NCBI RefSeq assembly: GCF_023101165.1
Contig: NZ_CP078076.1
Coordinates: 1,674,001 to 1,738,000, forward strand
Reading direction: 5' to 3'
Length of the DNA stretch: 64,000 nt
Origin: Microbacterium sufflavum
Lineage (GTDB): Bacteria > Actinomycetota > Actinomycetes > Actinomycetales > Microbacteriaceae
The translations under genes and the position numbers were made by a program. The notes below the pieces were generated by a model that was not told the DNA's origin, ran no database searches, and saw only the letters and a program-made list of their open reading frames with translations. Of the stretch, positions 1 to 8,060 are shown one piece after another; position 1 is the first letter of the stretch, and each line of letters starts with the position of its first letter.

Positions 1-2
1 CG

Positions 3-266
3 GCACAAGCCTCTGATCGGCGAAGTCGCGGTAGGCGTCAGAGGGCATGGGACGCAAGGAGTTTCTCGTTCGCGGCGATTCTCATCCCAGCGATGCTGGG
101 GATCGTCATTCCATTGCGGTCTTTGGGGGTCCCTCTGCGACCTTGGGTCACGTGGTACGTGCCCGTGGCGACTTTCGTGCTCATGATCGTCACCACCTGC
201 TTGCTCGTACTCCTTCAGTTGCCCTCGCAGGGCGAGGGGACGCCGGCTCACCGTCGCCCCCTCTGA
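3..266 (+). CDS. C-terminal part of a membrane protein (cut by window edge)
   Basis: An open frame enters from the left edge (first full codon at base 3) and stops at TGA 264-266, giving about 87 codons with no start inside the window that explains the whole stretch. It encodes two strongly hydrophobic segments, one beginning FAAILIPAMLGIVIPL and one VPVATFVLMIVTTCLLVLL, separated by a short basic link, and ends in a polar tail. This is the usual picture of the last two membrane helices of an integral membrane protein. I do not recognise the family. It runs convergently into the secreted-protein gene and shares that block's lower GC. A different frame over the same DNA (47-418) is open but encodes nothing recognisable. 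Confidence 0.55.
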   Translation, partial: AQASDRRSRGRRQRAWDARSFSFAAILIPAMLGIVIPLRSLGVPLRPWVTWYVPVATFVLMIVTTCLLVLLQLPSQGEGTPAHRRPL

Positions 267-276
267 TCAATGAGCG

Positions 277-720
277 TTACGCGAGGCAGGTCATGATTCC
301 TCCCATTCCGGTGAAGCCGAGCGCGGAAATCCAGATGAGCGATCCGTCTGCGCTAAGTACGCCGAAGACGCCGCTGACGATGGACATCAGACACCCGATC
401 GGGTCCGGCTTTGGGTGATCAATCACGGTTCCTGTCACCGACAACTTGTAGTTCGCCACCATCACTCCGTTGATGTACTTGTGTAGGAAGCTGCCGTGGC
501 AGTCCGTGGTTGGCTCTCCGACGCGCAGCGACCAACTGCTTCCGTCCGAGCCGATGCAGATGTACTCGTACTGACCCGTGCTCATCGTTGCGGAGCCGAT
601 GGGGCTGGCCGCGCGTACTTCGGTCTGTGCGCTTGTGGCCGCGCTCGCTGCTTGCGGAGCCACAGCCGCTGCGATGGCGATGCACGCGGCGGCACACAGG
701 GTTACGACACTTCTCTTCAT
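277..720 (-). CDS. Small secreted protein with four cysteines, unknown function
   Basis: 147 residues. A clear Sec signal peptide (MKRS, hydrophobic alanine-rich core) ends at AASA, with cleavage expected after about residue 26. The mature part of about 120 residues has four cysteines (YICIG, TTDCHG, PIGCLM and the C-terminal MTCLA), enough for two disulphides. Its first half is polar and aromatic; the second half is hydrophobic and glycine-rich (SGVFGVL, GFTGMGG). No enzyme motif is visible. The ATG has a purine-rich site (GAAGGGAAGAG) just upstream. The gene is divergent from a TetR regulator, with a palindrome between them, so it is probably that regulator's target. A small exported toxin or bacteriocin-like peptide would fit the size and composition, but no family is recognised. 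Confidence 0.7.
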   Translation of the reverse strand: MKRSVVTLCAAACIAIAAAVAPQAASAATSAQTEVRAASPIGSATMSTGQYEYICIGSDGSSWSLRVGEPTTDCHGSFLHKYINGVMVANYKLSVTGTVIDHPKPDPIGCLMSIVSGVFGVLSADGSLIWISALGFTGMGGIMTCLA

Positions 721-775
721 GATGCTCTTCCCTTCTCGATCGCGGTGAGCGCCGCGATGTCCGGGAAGCTACGAA

Positions 776-791
776 CTGACCAATCGGTTAG
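776..791. promoter_or_regulatory. Candidate TetR operator
   Basis: The near-palindrome CTGACCAATCGGTTAG (one mismatch between arms) lies in the intergenic region between the secreted-protein gene and the divergent TetR gene. Its ACCNATCGGT core resembles many TetR-family sites. Assignment to the neighbouring regulator is inference from position. Confidence 0.45.
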
Positions 792-873
792 GGAACTGAA
801 GTATTACGCGCCACCTCCTGACCGGCTGTCCAGTGCGTAGGGTCACTCACAGTGGCCACGAGGAGGTGGAGCG

Positions 874-1533
874 ATGAGCGCGAAACGGAACGGCGCGCGC
901 ACAACGGCTTTGAGGGCGCTCAATGCCCGCTCGGTGATGAGCCCGGACTTGAACGCGGCACCCGAGATCATTGAGGCAGCCGTGCGTGTGTTCGACGAGT
1001 TCGGTTATGAGGGCACGAGTTTCCGTCGCATTGCGGAGGTTGCGGGAACCTCGAAGTCCCTCGTCACCTACTTCTTCCCAACCAAACAGGCCTTGGTTGG
1101 GACCATCGTCGATCTCGCCTTCCCCGGCGGTGTCTTCATGGGAACCAAACGCACGGATGATGACCCGCTCGATGCGATCGTCGCCGTAGCGGAGCAAGTG
1201 ACCGACAGCCTCCTGCACGACCCGCTGGCGCGAGTGTCGCTCATGCTGATGGATCGGAGGACCGACGGCTCGCCGCCCGCAAGTCCCAAGTTCAGCGGGT
1301 GGCTCGCGCGCTTGACCGACTACCTCGAAGAAGCGCAACGGAAAGAGCTGATCGCTCCGGATGCCGATCCGCCAAGAGAGGCGAAGTACCTCCTATCTGG
1401 CATCATCGGACTTGCCGAGTTGGCAAGGGACAGCGGCGCCTACCTGCGGCTTGTCGAAGACGCTGTGCTGCTCACTCGCGACCGGCTCGCTCACATCGTC
1501 GTCGGCCCGCGGGCGCGTGAGCTTCGCGCGTAG
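874..1533 (+). CDS. TetR/AcrR-family transcriptional regulator
   Basis: 219 residues, normal TetR size. A longer-than-usual N-terminal tail of about 28 residues precedes the DNA-binding domain: IIEAAVRVFDEFGYEGTSFRRIA, then VAGTSKSLVTYFFPTKQALV, the classic TetR helix-turn-helix with the F/Y-F-x-x-K signature after the recognition helix. The rest is the ligand-binding helical domain. The start is supported by AGGAGG at 861-866, 7 nt before the ATG. It is divergent from the small secreted protein and most likely controls it and itself through the palindrome at 776-791. Base composition is visibly lower in GC than the core genes that follow, suggesting the two genes were acquired together. Confidence 0.85.
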   Translation: MSAKRNGARTTALRALNARSVMSPDLNAAPEIIEAAVRVFDEFGYEGTSFRRIAEVAGTSKSLVTYFFPTKQALVGTIVDLAFPGGVFMGTKRTDDDPLDAIVAVAEQVTDSLLHDPLARVSLMLMDRRTDGSPPASPKFSGWLARLTDYLEEAQRKELIAPDADPPREAKYLLSGIIGLAELARDSGAYLRLVEDAVLLTRDRLAHIVVGPRARELRA

Positions 1534-1558
1534 GGTGCGCTGACCGCGCCGCTACCCG

Positions 1559-2557
1559 TCAGAGGATGTGCACGGGGTGGCCGGCGGGCAGCGCCAGCAG
1601 CAGGGCGCCCGGGTCGGCGCGGCACACCACCCGCACGGCCTCGCCGAACTCGTCGCCGTCGAGCTCGACGGGCGTGGGAGCGGGCGCCGCCGCCTCGGCC
1701 GCCGCGCCGCGGAAGTAGTGCACCGAGGCGTCCGTGCCGCGGCGCTCCAGCACGAGGCGTCCCGCGCGGAAGCGGCGCAGCACCGAGTTGTCCCACCAGA
1801 TCTTGCGCCACACACCCAGCCAGCCGAGCACACCGGTCGGCTTGATCACGGCGACGTCGAGTGCGGCATCGGTGATCGACGCGTCGGGGATCAGCGAGAT
1901 GCCGGCGGGCAGCGTGCCGCAGTTCGCGAACAGGATGCTGTGGACCTTGGTGGAGTGCAGGCGCCCCTCACCGATCTGGTAGACGGCGCGGAACGGCTGG
2001 GCCCGGGGGAGCGATCGCGCAGCACCGTCGACGTATGCGATCCACCCGACCGATCGCTTCAGGTCGGAGCGCGTGTTCGCGATCATGTCGGCATCCAGGC
2101 CGATGCCGGCGAGCACCACGAAGGCATGCTCGACCTCCTCGCCGTCCGCGCGGGTGAGCCGTGCCCAGCCGATGTCGATCGGGTGGCGGAAGTCGCCCAG
2201 AGCGGCACGGATCATCTCGGCGGGGTCGGTCAGCGGCAGTCCCAGGTTGCGCGCGAGGAGGTTGCCGGTGCCGCTCGGCAGGATCGCGAGCGGCACCCCG
2301 GTGCCGGCGATGGCCTCCGCGACCGCGCGCACCGTGCCATCGCCGCCCGCCACCAGCACCACGTCCACACCACGGGCGAGCGCCTCGGCCGTGGCTCCCT
2401 GCCCGGCGTCGTCGACCGTCGTCGGGTAGAACGCCGGGTGCTGCCAGCCCGCCTCGCGGCACAGGTCTCGAACCTGCGCCCGCAGCCGCTTCCCGTCCAC
2501 TTTCACCGGGTTGTACACGAGTGCCGCCTGCGAGGTGACAGGGGGGCTCGTGCGCAT
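1559..2557 (-). CDS. Diacylglycerol/lipid kinase family protein (DAGK catalytic domain)
   Basis: 332 residues. The N-terminal half is a DAGK_cat domain: ALVYNPVK near residue 12, then VVLVAGGDGTVRAVAEAI near residue 70 with the GGDGT nucleotide-binding motif, and ILPSGTGNLLARNLG with the second glycine-rich loop. The C-terminal half is the beta-rich YegS-type domain. Such proteins phosphorylate diacylglycerol or related lipids (for example sphingoid or phosphatidylinositol-type substrates) at the inner membrane face; the exact lipid cannot be read from sequence. The ATG lies 6 nt after a TAGAGT hexamer, so the mRNA is probably leaderless. It is divergent from serS, an arrangement I recall as common in Microbacteriaceae. 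Confidence 0.9.
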   Translation of the reverse strand: MRTSPPVTSQAALVYNPVKVDGKRLRAQVRDLCREAGWQHPAFYPTTVDDAGQGATAEALARGVDVVLVAGGDGTVRAVAEAIAGTGVPLAILPSGTGNLLARNLGLPLTDPAEMIRAALGDFRHPIDIGWARLTRADGEEVEHAFVVLAGIGLDADMIANTRSDLKRSVGWIAYVDGAARSLPRAQPFRAVYQIGEGRLHSTKVHSILFANCGTLPAGISLIPDASITDAALDVAVIKPTGVLGWLGVWRKIWWDNSVLRRFRAGRLVLERRGTDASVHYFRGAAAEAAAPAPTPVELDGDEFGEAVRVVCRADPGALLLALPAGHPVHIL

Positions 2558-2563
2558 GGCGCT

Positions 2564-2607
2564 ACTCTAGACCGGCAGCCGAGGGGCTCCGCCGCACCTC
2601 GTAGACT
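2564..2607. promoter_or_regulatory. Divergent leaderless promoters (lipid kinase and serS)
   Basis: Two TANNNT -10 hexamers face away from each other. TAGAGT on the minus strand (2569-2564) is followed after 6 nt by the lipid kinase ATG at 2557. TAGACT on the plus strand (2602-2607) is followed after 6 nt by the serS ATG at 2614. No Shine-Dalgarno fits between hexamer and start in either direction, so both transcripts should begin at or next to the start codon. Confidence 0.6.
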
Positions 2608-2613
2608 TGCGGA

Positions 2614-3918
2614 ATGATCGACCTCGCACTCCTCCGCGAAAACCCGGAGATCGTCCGCCGTTCGCAGGCTGCCCGTGGCAACGACCAGAGCACCGTCGAC
2701 GTCGCACTCGAGGCCGATCGATCGCGCAGGGCCGCGCTCGCCGCGTTCGAAGAGCTGCGCGCCGAGCAGAACGCCTTCGGCAAGCAGGTCGCCAAGGCCC
2801 CCAAGGAGGAGAAGGCGGCGCTCGTCGCCCAGGCGAAGGACCTCGCCGACCGCGTGAAGCAGGCGCAGCACGCCGCGAACGAAGCCTCGGAGCACGCGGC
2901 CGCGGCCCTCGCGCGCATTGAGAACGTCGTGATCGACGGTGTGCCGGCGGGGGGCGAGGAAGACTTCGTCGAGCTGCGGCGGGTGGGCGACGTCCCGGCG
3001 TTCGACTTCGAGCCCCGCGACCACCTCGAGCTCGGGGAGCTGCTCGGCGCGATCGACATGGAGCGCGGCGCGAAGGTCTCCGGCGCGCGCTTCTACTTCC
3101 TGCGCGGGATCGGCGCCCGGCTCGAGATCGCCCTCATGAACCTCGCGCTCGACACGGCGCTGCAGAACGGCTTCGTGCCGATGATCACGCCCACGCTCGT
3201 GCGGCCGGAGATCATGCAGGGCACCGGCTTCCTCGGCGAGCACGCGGACGAGGTGTACCACCTCGACAAGGACGACGACCTGTACCTGGTCGGCACGAGC
3301 GAAGTCGCGCTCGCCGGCTACCACAAGGACGAGATCGTCGACCTGTCCGACGGCGCCCTCCGCTACGCGGGCTGGTCCACGTGCTACCGCCGCGAGGCGG
3401 GATCGCACGGCAAGGACACCCGCGGCATCATCCGCGTGCACCAGTTCAACAAGCTCGAGATGTTCGTCTACACCTCGGCCGAGGACGCGGAGGCCGAGCA
3501 CCTGCGGCTGGTCGCGCTGCAGGAGCAGATGCTCACCGCGCTCGGCCTCGCGTATCGCGTGATCGATGTCGCCGCGGGCGACCTCGGTTCGAGCGCCGCG
3601 CGCAAGTACGACATCGAGGCGTGGGTGCCCACCCAGGGTGCGTTCCGCGAGCTCACGTCGACCTCGAACTGCACGACCTACCAGGCCCGGCGCCTCGACG
3701 TGCGGTACCGGCCGCCGGTGGAGGAGGGGGCGTCCGCGCCGAAGACGCAGCACGTGGCCACGCTCAACGGCACGCTCGCGACCACCCGGTGGATCGTCGC
3801 CCTGCTCGAGACGCACCAGCAGGCGGACGGCTCCGTGCGGGTGCCCGAGGTGCTGCGCCCCTACCTCGGCGGACTCGAGGTGATCCGCCCGCTCGCCGAC
3901 GCGCAGGCCGCCCGGTGA
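2614..3918 (+). CDS. serS: Seryl-tRNA synthetase
   Basis: 434 residues, the normal length of bacterial SerRS (class IIa), which charges tRNA-Ser with serine. Residues 1-100 form the N-terminal long coiled coil that clamps the tRNA variable arm ([17 protein letters not shown] followed by charged heptads). The catalytic core follows: [14 protein letters not shown], motif 2 in [26 protein letters not shown] sequence near residue 265, and motif 3 [19 protein letters not shown] near the C-terminus. [10 protein letters not shown], typical of the serine pocket region, is present. It overlaps the downstream HAD gene by 4 nt (GTGA). A tRNA-Ser gene lies less than 1 kb downstream. A TAGACT -10 six bases before the ATG suggests a leaderless mRNA. 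Confidence 0.98.
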   Translation: MIDLALLRENPEIVRRSQAARGNDQSTVDVALEADRSRRAALAAFEELRAEQNAFGKQVAKAPKEEKAALVAQAKDLADRVKQAQHAANEASEHAAAALARIENVVIDGVPAGGEEDFVELRRVGDVPAFDFEPRDHLELGELLGAIDMERGAKVSGARFYFLRGIGARLEIALMNLALDTALQNGFVPMITPTLVRPEIMQGTGFLGEHADEVYHLDKDDDLYLVGTSEVALAGYHKDEIVDLSDGALRYAGWSTCYRREAGSHGKDTRGIIRVHQFNKLEMFVYTSAEDAEAEHLRLVALQEQMLTALGLAYRVIDVAAGDLGSSAARKYDIEAWVPTQGAFRELTSTSNCTTYQARRLDVRYRPPVEEGASAPKTQHVATLNGTLATTRWIVALLETHQQADGSVRVPEVLRPYLGGLEVIRPLADAQAAR

Positions 3919-4736
3919 GCGCGCCCTGGCTGGTCGGCCTCGACGTCGACGGCACGATCCTGCTCCAGGACGAGACCATGAGCCCCGGTGTGCCGGAGGC
4001 GATCGCCCGCGTGCGCGACGCCGGACACCTGGTCACGATCGCGACGGGGCGCAGTTGGATGGGGACGCAGCGCTACGTGGAGGAGCTGGGTCTCACGGCG
4101 GATCTCGTCGTCTGCTCGAACGGCGCAGTGACGATGCGGCGCGTGGGCGACCGGTGGGAGCGCTGGCACGTCGAGACCTTCGACCCGACTCCCGCGCTGG
4201 CTCTGCTCCGTGACCGCCTCCCGGACGCGCGATACATGGTCGAGCTCGGCTCCGGACAGCGGCTCTTCACCGAGCAGCTCGACGACTGGACGCTCGACGG
4301 CGGACGGCAGGTCGACTTCGACCGGCTCGGCGATCTCCCGGTGTCGCGCATCGTGGTCGTCTCGCCGGATCACGACGAGGACGACTTCCACCGGCTCGTG
4401 GCCGACGCGGGGCTCAACGAGGTGTCGTACGCGATCGGCTGGACCGCCTGGCTCGACATCGCTCCGCAGGGCGTCGACAAGGGAACGGCGCTGGAGCGGG
4501 TGCGCGACGAGCTCGGACTGCAGCGCGACCGCGTGCTGGTCGCGGGGGATGGTCGCAACGACATCGGGATGTTCGGCTGGGCCCTCGCGGGCGGGGGCCG
4601 TGCGGTGGCGATGGGGCAGGCACCGGACGAGGTGAAGGACGCCGCGGGAGAGGTCACGACCGACGTCGAAACGGGGGGCCTCGCGACCGCGCTCGACACG
4701 CTTCCAGCGCCCGCCCAGGTCGACGCACGAGAATAG
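3915..4736 (+). CDS. HAD-superfamily hydrolase, Cof-type (class IIB)
   Basis: 273 residues, starting at a GTG that overlaps the serS stop (GTGA). Motif I is LDVDGT with the nucleophile and acid/base aspartates at about residues 10 and 12; motif II TIATGRS follows near residue 44; the lysine motif VDKG and motif [14 protein letters not shown] lie near residues 193-215. The cap inserted between motifs II and III is the type IIB found in Cof/YbiV/YidA sugar-phosphate and nucleotide phosphatases. The substrate cannot be predicted. Co-translation with serS is indicated by the overlap, and this serS-HAD pairing is frequent in actinobacteria. The same frame is open far upstream, inside serS, but only the GTG gives a proper HAD N-terminus. 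Confidence 0.9.
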   Translation: MSAPWLVGLDVDGTILLQDETMSPGVPEAIARVRDAGHLVTIATGRSWMGTQRYVEELGLTADLVVCSNGAVTMRRVGDRWERWHVETFDPTPALALLRDRLPDARYMVELGSGQRLFTEQLDDWTLDGGRQVDFDRLGDLPVSRIVVVSPDHDEDDFHRLVADAGLNEVSYAIGWTAWLDIAPQGVDKGTALERVRDELGLQRDRVLVAGDGRNDIGMFGWALAGGGRAVAMGQAPDEVKDAAGEVTTDVETGGLATALDTLPAPAQVDARE

Positions 4737-4743
4737 AGTTCGG

Positions 4744-4749
4744 CTAGAC
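4744..4749 (+). promoter_or_regulatory. -10 element upstream of tRNA-Ser(UGA)
   Basis: TAGACT ends 29 nt before the mature tRNA. A second TAGAGT lies just upstream, across the end of the HAD gene (4734-4739). No good -35 is visible, as is usual for this organism's TANNNT promoters. Confidence 0.4.
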
Positions 4750-4778
4750 TCACGCCTGGTCGGCAGACGTATCTGTCG

Positions 4779-4863
4779 GGAGGGTTGTCCGAGCGGCCGA
4801 TGGAGCTGGTCTTGAAAACCAGTGGGCAGAGATGTCTCGTGGGTTCGAATCCCACACCCTCCG
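4779..4863 (+). tRNA. tRNA-Ser (anticodon UGA)
   Basis: Class II tRNA of 85 nt. The acceptor stem GGAGGGT pairs with ACCCTCC, followed by discriminator G at 4863. The anticodon stem CTGGT/ACCAG encloses the loop CTTGAAA, with anticodon TGA at 4813-4815 (reads UCA and other UCN codons). A long variable arm (GGGCAGAGATGTCTC region) and the T-arm GGTTCGAATCC are present. The 3' CCA is not encoded (CA does not follow the G correctly). Confidence 0.97.
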
Positions 4864-4915
4864 CATACCGAGCACGGCGAACCCTCCGCGCCGTGCCGAA
4901 TCCGAAAGGGCCCGA

Positions 4916-6145
4916 GTGAGCGACAACCGACGCCGTCATACCCTCGCGCGACACGGTCAGCAGCACACCCCCGGCACCCTGGGTCAGCTGATGAAGTTCA
5001 TCGCGATCGGCCTGGCCGTGGTGCTGGTCAGTGGCATCGGTGTCGGCACCTACATCTTCTACGACTTCTCCAGCACGGTCTCCGCCAACGCGGTCGACCT
5101 CGACGGTCAGGAAGACGTTCCGCCGGACATCGGCGAGTACAAGGGTGGTTTCAACCTCGTTCTCACGGGCGTCGACACGTGCGAGGAGAAGTACAAGGAT
5201 CTCTTCGGCGATCGCTGCACGGGTCGCGACGCGGGGGGCACGCTCAACGATGTGAACCTGCTGGTCCACGTCTCGCAGGAACCCCGGCGGATCACGGTGG
5301 TCAGCTTCCCGCGTGACCTCATGGTGCCGATCCCCGAGTGCGAGGACGAGGACGGCAACGTCCACTCCGCCATGAGCAAGCAGCCGCTCAACACCGCCTA
5401 CACCGACGGTGGCCTCAACTGCGTCGTCCAGACGATCTCGCAGCTGACCGACCAGGAGGTGCAGTTCGCGGCATCCGTCACGTTCGGCGGCGTGATCGAG
5501 ATCACCAACGCGATCGGTGGTGTGGAGGTCTGCCTGGCCAACCCGATCAAGGACCGCTACACGGGCCTCGACATGGAGGCGGGCACGCACTGGCTCCAGG
5601 GGCTCGAGGCGCTGCAGTTCCTGCGCACCCGGCACGGCGTCGGCGACGGCAGCGACCTGGGACGCATCGGCAACCAGCAGCAGTACATGTCGAGCCTCGC
5701 GCGCGCCCTGATCAGCAGCGACACCCTCGGCAACGTCCCGGTCATGCTGAAGCTCGCCAACATCGGCCTCCAGAACCTCGAGACCAGCACGTCGCTCGCC
5801 GATCCGATGAAGATCGCGCAGATCGCGCTCGCCGTGAAGTCCGTTCCCTTCGAGGACATCGTGTTCCTCCAGTACCCGACGAACCAGGACAGCGCCGACC
5901 CCAACAAGGTGGTTCCGAACACGCAGGCGGCTGACGTGATGTGGGATGCGATCGAGAAGAACGCCCAGCTCCAGGTCACGCATCAGAACACGAGCAACGA
6001 CGGGGTGATCGTGGCGGAGCCCACCACCCCGGTGGAGGCGACGCCCGATCCCAACGCGACGCCGAGCGACGTGGTGGCGCTGCCCGACAGCATCAAGGGC
6101 AACTCGGCCGCACAGCAGACCTGCTCCAACGGCAACGTGCGCTGA
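4916..6145 (+). CDS. LytR-CpsA-Psr (LCP) family glycopolymer transferase
   Basis: 409 residues from the GTG at 4916. GAAAGGG lies 6-12 nt upstream, and an earlier start in this frame would fall inside the tRNA. A short basic cytoplasmic tail precedes one transmembrane helix (about residues 27-50, IAIGLAVVLVSGIGVGTYIF). The extracellular LCP domain (about residues 70-250) follows, with FNLVLTGVD, VSFPRDLMVPIP (the conserved arginine of the polyprenyl-phosphate site) and FLRTRHGVGDGSDLGRIGNQQ. LCP enzymes transfer teichoic-acid-like or arabinogalactan-type polymers from undecaprenyl phosphate to peptidoglycan. The C-terminus is a disordered Pro/Thr stretch ending in a cysteine-containing tail. 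The gene follows tRNA-Ser directly and is closed by a strong terminator at 6289. Confidence 0.92.
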   Translation: MSDNRRRHTLARHGQQHTPGTLGQLMKFIAIGLAVVLVSGIGVGTYIFYDFSSTVSANAVDLDGQEDVPPDIGEYKGGFNLVLTGVDTCEEKYKDLFGDRCTGRDAGGTLNDVNLLVHVSQEPRRITVVSFPRDLMVPIPECEDEDGNVHSAMSKQPLNTAYTDGGLNCVVQTISQLTDQEVQFAASVTFGGVIEITNAIGGVEVCLANPIKDRYTGLDMEAGTHWLQGLEALQFLRTRHGVGDGSDLGRIGNQQQYMSSLARALISSDTLGNVPVMLKLANIGLQNLETSTSLADPMKIAQIALAVKSVPFEDIVFLQYPTNQDSADPNKVVPNTQAADVMWDAIEKNAQLQVTHQNTSNDGVIVAEPTTPVEATPDPNATPSDVVALPDSIKGNSAAQQTCSNGNVR

Positions 6146-6288
6146 CGCGCCAGGCGTCGTCTCTGCGCGCGGCCGGGCGCGGACCCGTCCGCCCCAGAGC
6201 GATCGAGGCTCCAGCCGGCATGCACGGAGGGCGGGGACGATCGCTTGCGACGCCGAGTGTGGGGGCCCGGTCGGACGGAGACGAAGCG

Positions 6289-6326
6289 AGGGCGGGGCGA
6301 GGTCCGTAAGAACCTGGCCCCGCCCT
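6289..6326. terminator. Strong bidirectional hairpin between LCP gene and surface-protein gene
   Basis: AGGGCGGGGC (6289-6298) pairs perfectly with GCCCCGCCCT (6317-6326). A further AGGT/ACCT inner pairing surrounds a CCGTAAGA loop. It sits between the two convergent genes and can terminate both. No U-tract follows, as is common in high-GC actinobacteria. Confidence 0.75.
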
Positions 6327-6352
6327 CATGTCTGCGGCGGAGTTGCGGTGTT

Positions 6353-7861
6353 TCAGCGCGCGCGACGTGTGCGCGCGACGTGCGCTGCCACGAGCCCGGC
6401 GCCGATGAGCGCGAGCACCGTTCCGCCGGTCAGGACCCAGGGCGACGTGCTGCCGCCGGTGGTCGCGAGCGATCCGGCGCTCGGATCGGCCGGAGCCGCC
6501 GGGTGCGCGGGCGTGCCCGGGGTGCCGGGGTCGGCCGGAGTGCCGGGGTCGGCCGGGGTGCCGGGGTCGGCCGGAGTGCCGGGGTCGGCCGGGTCCACCG
6601 GCGGGGCCGCCGGGAAGGTGTTGGTGACGACGATCTCCGCCGTACCCGCGGCCTCATCCGTGACGGTCGCCGCTGGGCCGACGGCGACGCTCGCCGCGCC
6701 GCCGTTCTCCGTCTCGGTGGCGGTGCACACGCTGGAGACCGGTGCCGTGAGGGTCTGCGTCTCGGCACCGGTGAAGGTCAGGGTGCGGGGATAGTCGGGT
6801 GCTGACTCCCCCGCCCACTGGCAGTCGACGACGACGGCGAACGGCCCCGTCGGCGTCCCGGCCCCCTCGACCCTCTTGGTGATCGCCAGTTGTCCCACAC
6901 CGGTGCCGGCGCCCTCGCCGCCGGCGCTCAGGCGGCGGATCGATCCGGGCGTGCTCCAGGACTCGCCGTCCGCCGTGACCGACAGGGTGTTGCGGTACAC
7001 GTCGAGCGACGGGTCGGTCACGCTGTTCTGGAACTTGACCTGCACGATCTCGCCGTCGGCCACGGCGCGGCCCATCGTGACCGTGAGCTGCTGGGCGGTG
7101 CAGTCGACCGTGTAGTCGCCGGCGTCCACCGGCACGAGATCGGTGAGGAAGCCGTCGGCATCCGCCGTCGAGGTGTGCCGCACGAGGATCGGCGACGTGC
7201 AATCGACCTCTTGGCCGGGCTGTGCCGGGTCGTCGAACACAAGGGAGGAGAACGGGCCGCGGGGTGAGGCCACGGTCCATTGGAGGGCACCCTGCGGGTG
7301 GGTCGTGCCCTGATCGGCGAGGTCGGTCCAGGCGCCGGCCTTGCTGGGGGCGGTGCGGTCGATGCCCGGAACGCCCGTGGCCTCGATGCCATCGTCGAAC
7401 GTGACGCCCCCGTCACCCGTGAACGTGATCGGCACGGTCGTGCCGGTCTGCGTGGTCTGGAACTCGGCCCAGAAGTGCGCCGTGCCGTGCACGGAGAGCG
7501 GGTGCGTGGTGACGTAGTCGGTGAGGGTGAAGGTCGCGAGCCCGTCGGGGGAGAGGGACGCCTCCGCGACCTCGGCGCCATCGGTGTCGGTCAGGGCGAA
7601 CCCCTGGGTGAGCGCGAGCAGTTCGGGCGGGAGCTGCAGCGTGAACGTGTCGCCCGCGTGCGAGCCGTCGGGCACGCTCCACGCGAGATCGATCTGCACG
7701 TCCGACCCGGCGGCGGCGCTGCTCTGCACCACCTCCACGCTGGTGATGGCTCCATCGATGGTCGCCGCCGAGGCGGTGGACGCGGTAGCGAGGGAACTCG
7801 CGAGGAGAGCGGTGAAAGCGCCGGTGGTGGCGAGGGCGCGCGAATATCTGGTCTTCGTCAT
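6353..7861 (-). CDS. Cell-wall-anchored surface protein with LATTG sorting signal
   Basis: 502 residues from the ATG at 7861, which has an AAAGGA site upstream. The signal peptide ends at STASA (about residue 32). Residues 35-330 are beta-rich, Ig-like adhesin modules; the opening part resembles the collagen/fibrinogen-binding fold of Gram-positive adhesins. Near residue 345, LAITKRVEGAGTPTGPF starts a DUF5979-type domain. A Pro-rich linker with tandem PADPGT repeats follows, then LATTG at about residues 465-469, a hydrophobic helix and the basic tail ARTRRAR. LAxTG is the motif favoured by class E sortases of high-GC actinobacteria, so covalent wall anchoring is expected. No sortase gene is in the window. 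The ligand is unknown. Confidence 0.85.
   Translation of the reverse strand: MTKTRYSRALATTGAFTALLASSLATASTASAATIDGAITSVEVVQSSAAAGSDVQIDLAWSVPDGSHAGDTFTLQLPPELLALTQGFALTDTDGAEVAEASLSPDGLATFTLTDYVTTHPLSVHGTAHFWAEFQTTQTGTTVPITFTGDGGVTFDDGIEATGVPGIDRTAPSKAGAWTDLADQGTTHPQGALQWTVASPRGPFSSLVFDDPAQPGQEVDCTSPILVRHTSTADADGFLTDLVPVDAGDYTVDCTAQQLTVTMGRAVADGEIVQVKFQNSVTDPSLDVYRNTLSVTADGESWSTPGSIRRLSAGGEGAGTGVGQLAITKRVEGAGTPTGPFAVVVDCQWAGESAPDYPRTLTFTGAETQTLTAPVSSVCTATETENGGAASVAVGPAATVTDEAAGTAEIVVTNTFPAAPPVDPADPGTPADPGTPADPGTPADPGTPGTPAHPAAPADPSAGSLATTGGSTSPWVLTGGTVLALIGAGLVAAHVARTRRAR
6522..6593. repeat. Four tandem copies of an 18-bp repeat coding PADPGT
   Basis: Four 18-bp units of the form GTGCCGGGGTCGGCCGGR lie head to tail, alternating only in the last base (A, G, A, G). 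On the minus strand each encodes the six residues PADPGT in the wall-spanning linker of the surface protein. The near identity suggests recent slippage expansion, so copy number may vary between strains. Confidence 0.9.
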
Positions 7862-8007
7862 TGATTGTCCTTTGTGAGCGCTGCCTGAAGAGGCGAGTGG
7901 TGGCACTAACGCGTAGCATGTTACCCTATGGTCGGGAGGGTCGAGCCCGTCGAGCTCGCGGAGGGGCCGAGCTCGGCAGGCGCGAAAGCACCAGCGGTGC
8001 GACGAAC

Positions 8008-8049
8008 AAGGGGCGGTTCCTCTCCGACGGGAAAGGAACCGCCCCTTTT
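8008..8049. terminator. Rho-independent terminator downstream of rhaB
   Basis: AAGGGGCGGTTCC (8008-8020) pairs perfectly with GGAACCGCCCCTT (8035-8047) around a 14-nt loop; the plus-strand side ends in TTTT. It lies 12 nt beyond the rhaB stop and upstream of the surface-protein gene, so it closes the rhaEW-rhaB operon on the minus strand. Confidence 0.85.
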
Positions 8050-8060
8050 CGCCGTTCGGA

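Noticed and set aside
47..418. A 123-codon frame at the left edge
   Set aside because: It has no domain, and its product is compositionally random. The frame starting at base 3 gives two clean membrane helices, and the far end overlaps the secreted-protein gene.
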